64,000 nt of DNA from Chlamydomonas sphaeroides (lineage: Eukaryota > Chlorophyta > Chlorophyceae > Chlamydomonadales > Chlamydomonadaceae), in NCBI GenBank assembly GCA_001662425.1, contig BDDC01000016.1, positions 68,554-132,553 of the forward strand. Direction: 5' to 3'. The notes under the pieces were generated by a model. The model saw only the letters and a list, made by a program, of their open reading frames with translations. It made no database searches and was not told the origin of the DNA. Made by a program: the position numbers and the translations under genes. Shown here in pieces: positions 36,426 to 48,524 of the stretch. Position 1 is the first letter of the stretch. Every line of letters starts with the position of its first letter.

Positions 36426-36845
36426 ACGTGATGCAGCGGCGCTCAGGTTCATGCTTACCTGCCCTGTGACTCGCATACGTACAAAGCAATCCGCGACACA
36501 CGCCCGGTAGGATGCACGACACGCGCCCTTGGGCTCCTGCCCTTGCCTCCCGGTCCAGCATCCAAATCCGACCCACGAAGCACTGCAACCCTCTACACAA
36601 GATCGCGGCGCTTGTGGCATCTCCACCGGCGCACCGCACACGACGCCCCAGCCCGCGGCGCTCCCGCCGCTCCTCCGCCGCCAACCTCCCCGCGCCGCCG
36701 TATCTAACCCGCCAGCAATGCACCCAAGCGACACCCACCCCGCGCAGCCCACTCCCCCGCGCTCATCCCTCCTCCGCCCGTAGCCCACCTCAGCAGCAGC
36801 CCGCACTGCCCCCACAACTCCCCACAAGCAACTCTTTCCTCAGGC

Positions 36846-39800
36846 TCAGGGATAGTGCGTCCCGCCGCTGGCGGCAGCCGCGTCCACGCCGCTCAGCGCG
36901 CCCGCTGCCGGCGGCGGGTTGAGCTGTATGGTCTCAATGACAAAGTTGTCATTGGTGTAGATGCACATGTCGGCCGCGATCTGCATCGACTTCTTGGCTG
37001 CGGAGGTAGGCAAGCAAGCGTGGCGCGGGAGGGTCGCGTGACGCAGGGCGCGCGCGTTGGGGGGAGCTGCCGCACAGAGCGCCGCCGGGCACACCGCTCG
37101 GACGGAAAGCTGGGAGCACGCCGCGGGCCTGTGCCAAGCTTCAAGCACAATACGGGGTGTTGGGACACGAGGCGGCCCCGCCTACTGCATGCCCAGCATC
37201 ACCACGCAACGTGCTTATCGCATGCCCAGCACGTCATCAGACAACGTGCAGACGCGAACATGTCCCAAAGTCAAGACACGAGCGAACTACGTACGGTGGG
37301 CTGCTGCGTACGGCTACGAAATCACATGTCGCTGTGCCGGGCCCAGGGCCCCAAGCCCTCCCGCGCACCAATGGTGAGGGCGTCCATCTCGGGCACGTCC
37401 GCCAGCGCGCGGGCGGCGGCCAACGCGAAATTGCCGCCCGAGCCCACCGCTGCGGTGGGGGTAGGGGCAGAGTGGCGAGGCGACGGCCGGGCCGGGCAAG
37501 GCAGTGCCGTGCAGGGCGAGTGAGGTCATGGGCTGAGCTCCCGCTGCCCCCGGCGCCGGCCAGGGTGCGTGGGCATGGGCCTGGCGCCCTTCGACCGGCC
37601 GCCGACGGCTCACACGCCGTGCTGCCCCGTGCTGCTGCAGCGTGCTTCCGCACGACTTCCGGGAGGGCATTTCCATGAACCTCACACGTGGGGCCCCCCA
37701 CCAAATGTGCCGCGCTCAGCCATGGCCCATCACGAGGCTCTAGCAAACGTACGTAGACTCCTATGGTAGCGCCTACATACTCCCATCATATGCTGGCTGA
37801 ATCATGACCCAGTACAGCAGATATGCGCAGTCGCCGGCAGCCCCACCCATGACTCCGTCGTGCGGCTCCAGCACGTCGCCGTTGCCGCTGATGGTGAGCG
37901 TGGTGCTGGCGTCGGCCACAAGCAGCTCGGCCTGAGGGCGTGGAGGGGAGCGGGCGGGGGCGGAGGGAGTGCGTCGGCGCGGCGCTGGGAAGCTCACACG
38001 CGAGCGGGCCCGCCACACGCCGCAGCCGGTGCCCCATGCCGCCCAGCCAGGGGCCCGGGCCGGCAAGCGGGCGCTGGGGCGGACGGTGCCGTGGGCGGCA
38101 GCGCATGATGGCGGGTGCGGGAGGCCGCTGGCGAGCCGGGTTTGCAGCCAGCATCTGGCTGCGGAGTCGCGTGGCCGGCCCCGGCCGTGCGACACGCTGT
38201 GGCCCGCAAGCGGCAGCAAGGCCCTCTCGGTGCTCTCCCTGCCTGCCCTTCAGGCCCTCGCTGCCGCCCACGGCACCAGCATGCTACCACGCTACCACGC
38301 TCCCATGCTATCATGAGTCCGTGGCAGCAGTCCACCGCAGCAACGCCCTCGGCGCCGCACCTGCAGGAAGCGCAGCGCCTTGTCTTGCCGCCACTGCTTG
38401 GCCAGCTCCACGGCGGCGCGCAGCAGCTGGCCTGCGGGGACGGGCAGCGGTGCAGGGCATGCAGGTCGCCGCGAGGTCCGCACGGGCCACAGGAGGGCGG
38501 AGAGGTCTCTGGACCACGACAGCTGGAGGGGCGGCGAAGAGAGGACGGTGGCTGCATTTCTCCACGAGCGGGCCGGAAGGCCTCGCCCCACCCAGCCCAT
38601 CAGCACTCCGAGATGCGCCCACGCGGCATGTCGTAGATGCCGCCATGCCGCACGCAATTGAAAGAGTCGCTTCCGCGCCCCCGCTGAAACGCTCTTAATG
38701 GTGTGGTGTGCAGCTGCGCGACGCGGCCGCACCCGGGTGCTCCTCCAGCTTCATCTCGAGCCGCTCCAGCAGCGACAGCCCGTCCGCCGCGGAGCCTGCA
38801 ACACCAGGGCCGGGCGCAGGCAGGGGACCGGCTCGTGGCAGCGCCTCGCCGGGCTCCGGGGTACGGCACGCGCACCGCAACGCGCCGCGGCAGGGCACCC
38901 CGTCGCAGGCTGCAGGGTGTCCCCGGCTGCAGGGGCGGCGCGGCTGGGCCGCCAGAGGGAGCACCCCCAAGTCCGCGTGCAAGCGGAGCTGCCTAGGCAC
39001 CGGCAAGCCAGCCGAGGCCCACGGACCGTGCCCTCCTCCTTGCCTCACTGCACCGCGCCGCCCGCCCGCCCGCCCGCCTGCTGCCTCCCCTCCCCTCCCC
39101 TGCTGCGGCCCACCTGCGAAGCCAGCGACCACCGTGTCCCCTATCCGCCGCACTTTGCGTACGTTGGGCTTGACGGTGACGGGGCCTACCGACACCTGGC
39201 CGTCGCCGATGAGGACCACCTGCGGCAGGCGGCAGGGAGCAGGCGAGCGAGGGAGCGTGCATGAGAGCAGGGATTGGAGGCATGGGGGCAGCAGGAGGCG
39301 CGGCTGGAGGGCCGGGGGGAGGAGGGCCGGCCATTCGGCGGCCCTGGCCGGAGGCGATCGGTGGCGCGGAGGTCGCTGCCTGCAGGGGCCTGTGGCAGCC
39401 ACCGCGGCACCTGGCTGGCCGGGAGCGCCCGCGCCGCCCCTGAGCCCCCTCCTGGCGGCTCATTGCACGGGCCATGCTCACTGCAGAGGGCCGGGGGCCG
39501 CCTGCCCTCGACCAGGGTGCCACCGCACCGCCCTCGACCAGGGTGCCACCGCACCGCCCTCGACCAGGGTGCCACCGCACCGCCCTCGAGCGCCCGTAAC
39601 GCCGGCTGCACGGGCCAGGGCCACCGCAGGGGACAGGAGCTGACCACGGCGCCTGGCCGTGCGCCGCCGCCAGGGTCGCGCCTGCACCGCCCGCCGCCAT
39701 GTGCACTGCCAGGTGCAGTCAGCTGCCGGGGCCCTCGACCGTGCAAGCCGTGCCTGGGCTACCGAAGCCGCTGCGCCAGGCAGGCAGGCAGGCAGGCCGG

Positions 39801-40638
39801 GCAGCTGCGGCACGGCTGCAGCTGAAGCCCTCAGCCCTCAGCCCTCAGCCCTCAGCCCTCAGCCCTCGGGCCGCAGGCCTGGATCCCACTGGCTGGCCGC
39901 CACTGCAGCCGCCGCCCTCGGCCTTTTGTTCCCGCCGCCACGTGTCCTTGCTTTGGCCGCCTTGCCCCTGCCCCCTGACCTCCGCGCCGCCGCCCCGCCT
40001 GGGCCTCCGCACGGACGACGGGCGTGCCCTTGCCCACGGCTGCTGAAGATGAGGATGCGGCCACGGCGCCCTTGCTGGGCCCTGCTGCGCTGCCCGGCCC
40101 ACTACTCCTGCCCCATCGCCGATGCCTGGGCTGTACCAGTTGGGGTGCCCTTCACGCGGCTGCCGCCGCTGCCGGAGCCACGGCACATGCGCCTCTCTGT
40201 GACCCCTGCCACTGCGCCTGCGCCTGCCTGTGTTCCCTGCAACATGGCTTGCGCCTCCCTGTGTGCCTTGCCGTGACGCCCTACCATGTCACCCTTGCGA
40301 ACGCAAAGGATGGTGGTGGAATGCACCTCTGGCCGCGGCGGGTAGTATCCGTACGGCGCCTGGTAGCCCAGGTTGCTGGAGGCCCGCAGCGACTGCGACT
40401 GCTGTCCGCCCGACACCAGCAGCGTTCTCCCGGCGCCTACGTAAGGTCGCAGGATGGGGCGTGTTGGGGGTGTTGGGTGCGACGGGAAGGCGGGGAGGCG
40501 TGGCGACGGCAAGGATGTGTGGTTGCGGGCGAGGTCGGCGCCCGACCGCACGGAGCACGCATGTGTACCTGCGACCGCTAGTAGCGCCTCGGTGCATTGC
40601 GGGCCGCGGGCCCGCAGCGCGGCGAGGCCGGCGAGCAT
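36846..40638 (-). CDS. HslV: HslV (ClpQ), threonine protease of the HslUV complex, mitochondrial
   Basis: Peptidase subunit of the bacterial-type proteasome-like HslUV machine, which degrades unfolded proteins with the AAA+ unfoldase HslU. Eight exons in phase: 40638-40569, 40436-40285, 39219-39114, 38795-38733, 38431-38361, 37931-37847, 37449-37369 and 36997-36846; 259 residues. A presequence-like leader (MLAGLAALRARGPQ, then a Ser/Tyr/Pro-rich segment) precedes HSTTILCVRKGDM, where Thr64 would be the N-terminal nucleophile after processing. Family motifs follow in order: VVLIGDGQVSVGPV, VRKVRRIGDTVVAGFAG, LERLEMKLEEHPG, AAVELAKQWRQDKALRFLQ, ISGNGDVLEPHDGVMAVGSG and KKSMQIAADMCIYTND. The C-terminus is ~25 residues longer than E. 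coli HslV (176). The 1.07-kb intron 2 holds two tandem-repeat arrays. Proteasome beta subunits are excluded by the motif set. Confidence 0.94.
39505..39582. repeat. Three tandem copies of a 26-bp unit
   Basis: Exact 26-base units at 39505-39530, 39531-39556 and 39557-39582, each beginning ccctcgaccagggtgcc, inside HslV intron 2. A partial fourth unit (ccctcga) follows. Confidence 0.9.
39826..39867. repeat. Six tandem copies of agccctc
   Basis: Perfect heptanucleotide array (agccctc x6), also inside HslV intron 2. It is not the green-algal telomere repeat. Confidence 0.9.
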
Positions 40639-40978
40639 GACGAGATTGTCGGGGTCGCGTGCGGTCTGCGCTGGTGGCTCGCGAGTGCAGCCGAGTGATA
40701 TGTGCGTGCGACTGTCGAGGCGGGTGTCGGCAGTGCTTCGGCTTGGCCTGATCGCGGGCTATGCCTGTTTCGTGGAAGTGCCTGCATGCTCAGAACGGCG
40801 ACACAACGCTTACGGTGACCGAGCCTGCATACACGCTCACGAACACGCATAAATAGTCGCCTTCTTCACAACGAAGAAACCCGTTTTACACGACACGCCC
40901 GCAAGACCCGAACATCCACTTGCCATCGCACTTGCCTTTTGGCACTCGGCCGCTGCAGGCGCGCCTTACGCACTAGCA
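40639..40978. promoter_or_regulatory. Divergent promoter, HslV / AARSD1, with TATA-like box
   Basis: The 340 bases between two oppositely oriented start codons. CATAAATA at 40848-40855 lies about 125 bases before the AARSD1 ATG and is oriented for it. The AT-rich 5' leader near 40870-40920 fits a UTR. Confidence 0.5.
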
Positions 40979-43900
40979 ATGGCCGACGAAGAGAATAATG
41001 GAGACATTTGCATCTGCCAGCAGGACAGCTACCTGCGGAAGCTCACGACGACCGTCAGGAGGTCAGCCCCCACACGTGAGCACGAGTCCATGCCCGCGGC
41101 CCTCAAACTGCCACCACCTCTCGCCCGCACGCAGCTGCACGCCCATAGCGCTGCCCCCGACGCCGCCGGCTCCTGCTGGCGGCAAGGCAGGCAAGGCGGG
41201 GGGGGGGGGGGGCCACCCGCCCCCCCNNNNNNNNNNNNNNNNNNNNNNNNNNNNNNNNNNNNNNNNNNNNNNNNNNNNNNNNNNNNNNNNNNNNNNNNNN
41301 NNNNNNNNNNNNNNNNNNNNNNNNNNNNNNNNNNNNNNNNNNNNNNNNNNNNNNNNNNNNNNNNNNNNNNNNNNNNNNNNNNNNNNNNNNNNNNNNNNNN
41401 NNNNNNNNNNNNNNNNNNNNNNNNNNNNNNNNNNNNNNNNNNNNNNNNNNNNNNNNNNNNNNNNNNNNNNNNNNNNNNNNNNNNNNNNNNNNNNNNNNNN
41501 NNNNNNNNNNNNNNNNNNNNNNNNNNNNNNNNNNNNNNNNNNNNNNNNNNNNNNNNNNNNNNNNNNNNNNNNNNNNNNNNNNNNNNNNNNNTCTACCTCG
41601 CCGAGACGCCGCTCTTCCCCGAGAGCGGCGGTCAGCCATGTGATCATGGTGGGTGCTGGCCGCATCTCAGCCCCGAAGAGGTCAACGCCATCGCGGCACG
41701 GACCCCTCAGCCGCAGCGCTCAGCGGAGCCAGGGGCTTGAGCATCAGCCCTCGCCGCGCTGACCAGCGGTGCCGAGTCCAGATGGCACAGGCGATGCGCC
41801 CCGTCTCGTGCCGGTCCCGGACCGCCCGTAGGTTGGCCTGCAGGGCAGGTACCCTAGCCGCCACCCTAGCCGCCACCCTAGCCGCCACCCCAGCCGCCAC
41901 CCGCCTGCCTGAGGCCACACGCCCGTGTCGCGCGCGTCCCCGCCTGCAGGCCGGCTGGTCGTGTTGGGGCCCGACGGCGCCGCCAGCGGCCAGGCGGTCA
42001 ACGTGGTGGCCGTCATGTGGCGGGAGGTGGGGCAGAGCCGAGGACGGGACCTGCACGGCGTGGGGCTGCACCAGTCGTCGCGCGCTGGGGTCTGATCCGC
42101 CAATGTGTGGCGAGCAGGCCGGGGCGGCGGGCAGCGGGCGCGAAGTCCAGAGCCCGCCTGCAGCGCCTGGCGATGGCGGCAACAGGCCGGCGGGATTGTC
42201 CGGCCGGACTGCGCTAGCGGCGAGGGCCTGGCGGGAGCTGGCCGGACCAGGCCATGTAGCTGCAGGCCGCGAAGCAGCTGCGCGGACAGGCGTGCGGCCG
42301 CCGCGAGGGCGCCGCGAGGGCGCTGACTGCTGGCAAGCCTCGAGGACTGCGCCATGGCGCGTGCAGGGCACGTGTTGCCGTGCCCTTAGCAACAGGAGCA
42401 GGAGCAGGAGCAAGGATGCCCGATGTTAGGTCCCGCCTCTGGCAGTGCGCAAGAGCGACGGGCCCTGCTGCGTGCCCCGGCTGCTGCTGCCGCTGCCGGG
42501 CGCAGGGCGCGCTGTGCCACGTGACGGACGGCCCGCTGGGGGCTGGCTGCGGGGTGGAGGTGCAGCTGGACTGGGAGCGGCGGTGGGACCACATGCAGCA
42601 GCACACGGGTGCGGCATGGAGTGTATCATAACTCGGTATCATGGCTCGATCGTAACTTCATTGAACTTAATCATAGATAGTCAGTATAGTGTTACACGGG
42701 ATTATGATTTCTGAGGATGCTGGCAGCCCATGCAGCAGCTCGGGCTGGGCAGGGAGGGGCCGCGGGACTGTCGGGGCGGGCTGCAGGGCCGTGCTTGGAG
42801 GGCGGCTGTGGGGGAGCGCGGCGGGTGAGGGCACGAGCAGGCCGGCTCTGCGCTCAGGGCCAGCCCCGATCTGCACGTTAAACCCTACGCCCGCCTGCCT
42901 TGCCCCGGTCCGTCCCCAAGGCCAGCACGTGCTGTCGGCTGTGGCGGACCTGCTGTTCGGCGCTGACACCGTCAGCTGGGAGCTGCACCCACTGGACCCC
43001 GAGGTGCGGGGCCGCTTTGCGCGGGCAGCAACCTCGGGACCGACTGCCGCGGGCGGCAGTGCGGCCGGGCTGCTGCCGCTCCTCGTCTTGGGCAGCTGGC
43101 GGCGCAAGGTTGCCCGTTGGCTCTCGGCAACGCGCCACAAGGCCACGTCCCGCAACACCACGCGCCCACTCCCACGCCCCCCCCCACACACGCATGCAGG
43201 TGCACTGCTCCGGCGACTACGGATGTGTGTCGGTGGACCTTAGCGTGCCGCAGCTGAGCGCAGAGCAGGTGAGGGCAGGGCCCCGTTGGGGCAGAGCACC
43301 GTCGGACGCCCGCCTGCCAAGACGGCCCGGCCGGGGCCACCCGCCTCCGCTGTGTGTCACACTAGTGCCTCCTCAAGGCGCTGCCTAGCCGGCACAGGTC
43401 CTGGCCAACCCGGGTGCCTCACGCGCCAGCCCATGCTGACCGCCTGGTCCACACGTGGCTGGCCCTGCCGCTGCGCCCCTGCAGCTGGTGCAACTGGAGG
43501 CTCGCGCCAACGAGGAGCTGCGCGCGTTGCGGGCCGTGGCGCCGCTGCTGCTGGACCCGGCCGAGGGCGGCGAGGACGCGGACCGCGTGGCGGCGCTGAG
43601 GGCCGACCCCGCCTTCCGGGGCGCGCTGCCGCCGCCGGGCAAGGTGCGGGCGGGGCCGGCTGCGGCGCCCTGCCGGCGCCGGTCAGCTGGCAGCGGGCCA
43701 CAGGCTGGTCGCGGGCCGGGCGCAGCGGCAGGGGGTGCGCGATGCGCCGCCGCACGGGAAATGCGGTTTGGAGGAGCGCGCGGAGAGGCTGGGGGCGCGC
43801 CAACCGCCAACCACCAGCGGCCAGCCAACCGCCGTCTCCCCTGTGATGCACGTGACAGATCAAGGGCTGGAAGCTGCGGCTGGTGGCGATCGAGGGCCTC

Positions 43901-45813
43901 GACATCAACGCATGCGGCGGTGCGGGGCGCGCAGCTGGCACTCGGGGCTGGGGCTGCGCCAAGATGGCGCCCCGGCACCAGCATACTCGCGCAGGCGGTT
44001 GGGGCTCCAGGGGCGGCCCGCCGTGAGCGCACCCCCCTATGCGCGGCAAGCTGCCTGGCCCCGCTGCCGCTGCCGGCGCTGTTGCCCCCAGGCACGCACG
44101 TGCGCAGCACCGGCGAGGTGCAGCTGCTCAAGGTGTGGTGGCCGCGGACCTCCCGTGGCTGGGCTTGCCTCCCCTCCCCGCAGTTGGGCCATGCCGTCGG
44201 CGGGGGGCATGCGGCACGCAACGCGAGCCTGCCCCGTCTCCTCCGCCACCCACCCGTGACCCCCATCCCCGTCCCGCCCTCCGGCCCCCAGCTGGTGGGC
44301 GCCGAGCGCACCCGCGGCACCACCCGGCTGCGCTTCATGTGCGGCGGCAGGGCGCTGGCGGCGCTGGGCGGCTGCCTCAGCCGCGAGGCCGCCATCACAG
44401 CCAAGCTCACGTGTCCGCCGGTGCGGCCGCGGGGCGGCGGCACGGGCGCGGGAGGCACGGTTGCATGGGCGCCGGGGGGCCTGCTTGGCTCTGGGGCGTG
44501 GGACGTGGCCACGGGGAGGGAAGGGGAGGGGAGGGGAGGGGCCACGGGGAGGGGCACTGGCTGCACATGAGCACGGCAGCCGGCGGTGCGCGGCAGGGCC
44601 CGTGCATCCTGGCGCTGCCTGCACAACACGCCAAGCCTCCGCTTCCGCTTCCCCGTCCCCTGCCTGGCCGCAGGCCCGGCACGAGTCCATGATCGACCTG
44701 CTAATGCGGTGTGTGCTCGGGGGCGCTAGTCCTCGCCCTTTGCCCTTGACCTGATCCACGACCGCGTCCTAGGCCGGCGCCACCAGCGCCAGCGCCCCCT
44801 CGCGCACGCTGGCATCCAGGCAGCGTCCTGGCAGCGCGCCACGTCCATCCCCACGACTGTTACCCCGCCGCCCCCGCCATCCTCTACTGCCGCGCAGCGA
44901 CCGGCGCGACGGCGCCAAGGCCCGCAAGCTGCTGGCGGCCGAGCTGGCGGCGCTGCTGGGGCGGGACCTGGCGGCGCAGGCGGCGGCGGACGGCCGGGCC
45001 TGGGCGGCGCTGCACCGGCCCTCAGCCGACCTGGACTTCCTGGGGGCCATGGCCGCCGCCGCGCTGGAGGCCGGCGCCGCCGCCGGGGGAGCGGCGGCGC
45101 CGCTGCGGGCGCTGCTGCTGACGTCAGACGACACGGAGCCGGGCGCGGTGCAGCCCAGTGGCAAGGCTGGCGTTGAGGACAGGTGCGGCGAGGGGGGTGG
45201 CCAGGGGGATGGCGAGGGGGATGGCGAGGGGGATGGCGAGGGGGATGGCGTGCAGCTGTCTGCAGCAGGGCGTGGCGGCTGGCGCAGGAAAGACAGTTGC
45301 AGGTGTTGAGGAGGAACCGATGTGTTATTGACACCACCCAGGAGGTTGGAGGAGGGAGGCAAGGCGCGAATCAGCGGGCGGTGGAAGGCTAGGGCAGCCG
45401 GGATGCTGTGCGGCACCTCACTGCTCTGTCATCGTCGGCCCCCGTCATCGCCGACTCCCCCTGCAGCACCGAAGTCACGATCCTGGTGGCTGGGGAGCCG
45501 GAGCTGGCAAAGGCGGCGGGGGCGCGCGTGGCGGAGGCGCTCGGCGGCCGAGGCGGCGGGCGGCCCGGGAGGTGAGCGGTCTGGGGCTTGGGGTCGGGCC
45601 AAGTCACCGCGTGGGGCTAGAGATGCAGGGTGACGGGCAGATGGGCTGCTACAGGGGCTACGGTAGTGAGGGCCGCTTAGTGAGTCACATTGCTGAAGCT
45701 GCGTTGGCGCGGCCCATCCTCGCAGGTACCAGGGCAAGGGCTCGGGGCTGTGGCGGCTGCCGGCTGCCCGCAAGGCGTTCCAGGAGGCGCTAGCAGCCGC
45801 GGGCGTGGCGTGA
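40979..45813 (+). CDS. AARSD1: AARSD1/AlaX-type alanyl-tRNA editing protein (interrupted by gap)
   Basis: Free-standing editing protein that hydrolyses mischarged Ser-tRNA(Ala). Exons: 40979-41061, [gap], ≤41592-41648, 41950-42026, 42506-42608, 42921-43003, 43200-43268, 43485-43643, 43859-43919, 44092-44132, 44292-44420, 44674-44708, 44898-45182, 45467-45571 and 45726-45813. The order of blocks matches human AARSD1 (412 residues): CQQDSYLRKLTTTV, LFPESGGQPCDHG, LDWERRWDHMQQHTGQH, SAVADLLFGADTVSWEL, LRLVAIEGLDINACGGTHV, RTRGTTRLRFMCGG and the C-terminal YQGKGSG. Both zinc-site elements are present: H-x3-H in HMQQHTGQH and C-x3-H in CGGTH (split by an intron). At least one exon, between TTTV and LFPESGG, is partly or wholly lost in the gap. 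Introns carry two short tandem arrays. The cytosol is the likely location, as no presequence is seen. Confidence 0.92.
41227..41591. other. Assembly gap (365 N)
   Basis: Run of N inside the AARSD1 gene, preceded by a 12-base G run and a C run, a likely cause of the failed assembly. The base after the gap is already inside an exon. Confidence 1.
41851..41898. repeat. Four tandem copies of a 12-bp unit
   Basis: accctagccgcc repeated four times (the last with one substitution) in the AARSD1 intron following the gap. Confidence 0.85.
45211..45246. repeat. Three tandem copies of a 12-bp unit
   Basis: ggcgagggggat x3 just inside the AARSD1 intron that starts at 45183. Confidence 0.85.
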
Positions 45814-46211
45814 GCTGGGGGCCAGGGGGTGCGTGCCTAGGGGCTGCTTGTGTGTGCGGCAGCTGGCGTGCGGGAGGCAGGCTGTTGCAGGAGGGAGCAG
45901 GATGTCGATACGCGGGTCGTGGGCACTGGCGAACGATGTGATAAGTCTTGTACGGGGGCGAGCGCAGGAGGCTGTAGAACAGCGCATGCCGTTGCTTGCG
46001 TGGTGACAGCAGGTCATCCGGTTGGGCGAGGGTGGAGCGAGGATGGAGAGCGGACATGTGGCTCGTCCCCGTCCGACTTGCGCTGATTGTCGTGCGCTCG
46101 ACAGAGACGCAGTGACTTTTTAATCACGCTGCCACCTGCACATGCTACACTTCTTGCTGCTTTACTCGGCGCCTTACTGCGACCCATTAATTGCGTCCTT
46201 ATTAACCCAGT

Positions 46212-48524
46212 ATGCGACTCGTGCAAGCCCAGCTCGCAGCGCTAGTATCATTGTTATGTGCAGCTAACGCAGCAGCAAGTGCGCGGTCAGGCGCATTCAT
46301 AGGTTATACCGAGAAGGAGGGCCCGCTCGCGTCGCAAACGTCAACCGCCTTCAAGGTCAAGATCAGCAGCTCTTACGGCGAGGTGATTGGAAGTGGAGCC
46401 CATGATGGGCCCTTTGCAGCACCATCCGCATGCTGCATGCGGGCCTGCAAAGCGCCGTGTCGAAGTCGGACATATGTCTTGACCTGCACAGTTCGCATGC
46501 CTGCTGACTGGCTTGGCCTTGGAAGCCTGGCGGTTCCCGGGCTGCACGTACTCCAGCCTCCACCGACAGGGGCTCACCTCCTCGCTGTGTCCCTTGCCCC
46601 CACGACCTACAACCATGACACACAACCATGGCCACGGCCCAGTTCATCATCCGGTTACGGCCCGACCTTGCGCCGGACACCTGCCACCTCATATGGCAGC
46701 TGGCGCTCAAGAACAGCTGCCCCGGCTGCAAGTTCTACCGGCACGAGCCAGTGCCCATGGTGCGCGGACATGGACACAGACGTCGTGGCGAAGGGACCTG
46801 CAGCCATGCTCCGTAGCATGGACCCTGGCTTCCCATGCCCCCGCCTTCCTACGTCATGCCAAGGCCCGCACCCATCGCCGCAGCACAGGAGTCCGCGATC
46901 AGTCCGAGCTCGTGATGAGCACAAGCCCGCGATCAGCGAGCTAGCGAGGCACCTGATAGGTGGTCGTGGGGCGCCGGCTGAGGCAACTAACGCAGTTCCG
47001 TTATGTCGTGTTGCCTGACAACCTGTCTCGCGGATACTGCGCAGCCGGCCCGGCCCACAGAGGCCTATCTGCGCCCGCAGCCCAGTCCAGCCCCCGACGC
47101 AGCCCCTTGCTCCTGCCACCAGTCAAGCCTGACCGCCAGCCGAGCCGCTGTCCCGCAAACATGCCCAACTCTTCACGCGCTGTGCCTCTGCGTCTCTGCC
47201 TCCCTGCGCCCCACAGAACTGGGGCGTAGAGAACTTCTACGGGCCGCCGTACGCCCTGCTGCAAGGCAGCCTATCGGACCTGGCGCGACAGCCGCCTTTT
47301 GAGAACGCGGCCGAGGTGCAAGTCAAGTGGGTCGGCCGGGGGGCGGGGGCAGGGGGCCGGGGGCGGGGGGCCGGGGGCCGGGGGCCGGGATGATGTGTCA
47401 GACATGGGGATAGGGGTCGGCAGGATGCGGGGGGGGGCCGGCAAGCTACGCCCCGCAGCGGGGTGGAGCCCGTCACGTGGGTCGGCTGAGGGCAGGAAGA
47501 GCTTTCGGTTTGGGGGGTAGGAGCGAGGCTTTAGGCGCTTCCCCCAACGGCTCTCATCAGGGACCTGGCTGGCGCCGTCCTCTTGCCGTCAGCGTTGAGC
47601 GCGGGTGCCTGGCATGCTGGGCTGCGCGCGTGGGGCTGCTGCGCCGTCCGCCTCGCCTGCATAAAAATGAAGAACGAAGCCAATACCTACAACCTGTACC
47701 TGCATGGGAGTGGGCTGGGAGCAGCAGGATGCCACGCCTCCCCATGACCCTGCCGCTGCCCGCCGCGCAGAAAGGGCAACGCCTGCATGATCCCCAACTG
47801 CAAGGAGTTCTTCCTGGCCACCGCCGACCACCCGGAGTGGGGCCACAGCCACACCATCTGGGGCGAGGTGCGGCCGGGGAGGGCAAGGCCCGTTTGGGCC
47901 TGGGGCCCGGGGGCATGCCATCGGCCTGGGGGAGAGGGGTGCTCGGCCGCTATCCCGGTGCAGCGCCCAGCAGCGGACGCTGTGGGCGCTCAGGGGATGA
48001 GGTAGGTCGCCGGCGGCTCGCGGCGAGTCGAGGGCATGCGCTGGCAGGCGTCGGCACTGCAGGGCTGCGGTTACCCTCCACCGACTTGAACGCTGACTGG
48101 CTCTACAGCGAAAGCGCTGCGCTGCAGCCCCGCACCCTGCCTGCGTTGCGGCCCCGCAGCCCGCACCCTGCCTGCGTTGCGGCTCGCTGCATCTCTCTGC
48201 GATCCGCATCCCGCTTGGCTGCTCCTCTAGATGCCTCCAGCTGCCTGCGACGGTGTGCCGCTGCCCTCCCCCCCTCCGCAGGTGGAGGACATGTCGGCGG
48301 AGCCCAACTACCCCTTTGAGCCCTTCCACAGCGTCACCAACACCGACAAGATCACCACCCGCTGGCTGGACAACACGTACGCGTTCAACCTCACCGCGGT
48401 GCAGCCGCTGCCGCAGGCAGAGGCCGCCGGCGGCGCGTCGACCGGCGGCGGCGCAGCGGAGGGCGCAGCGGCCGGTGGCGAGCTGACCGCTGGGCAAAGC
48501 GCCGGCGCTAGCAACAAGGCATAG
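46212..48524 (+). CDS. Secreted/ER cyclophilin-like protein, catalytically doubtful
   Basis: Five exons (46212-46382, 46643-46759, 47217-47326, 47771-47867, 48282-48524) give 245 residues. A signal peptide is evident: MRLVQAQLAALVSLLCAANA, cleavage near Ala-Ala-Ser. The cyclophilin fold is suggested by order: a first strand pair ending SYGE joined to FIIRLRPDLAPDTCHLIW (the 'G-x-I-x-I-x-L-x-P-D-x-AP-x-T' element), CKFYRHEPVPM in the place of FHRVIPGFM, then NCKEFFLATADHPEWGHSHT in the place of SQFFI...LDGKH, and IWGEVVEDM for VFGKV. The usual catalytic Arg-Val and QGGD are not seen, so isomerase activity is doubtful. Cysteines (CPGC, C..NC) suit an oxidising compartment. The tail after about residue 205 is Gly/Ala-rich. 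Intron 1 has a weak donor (GTGATT). Assignment rests on pattern, not on strong identity. Confidence 0.65.

Noticed and set aside
39826..39867. agccctc array as an interstitial telomere
   Set aside because: Unit differs from TTTTAGGG and TTTAGGG; it is a simple intronic heptamer repeat.
41227..41591. Open frames running through the N block
   Set aside because: They exist only because N was translated as X; no sequence supports them.
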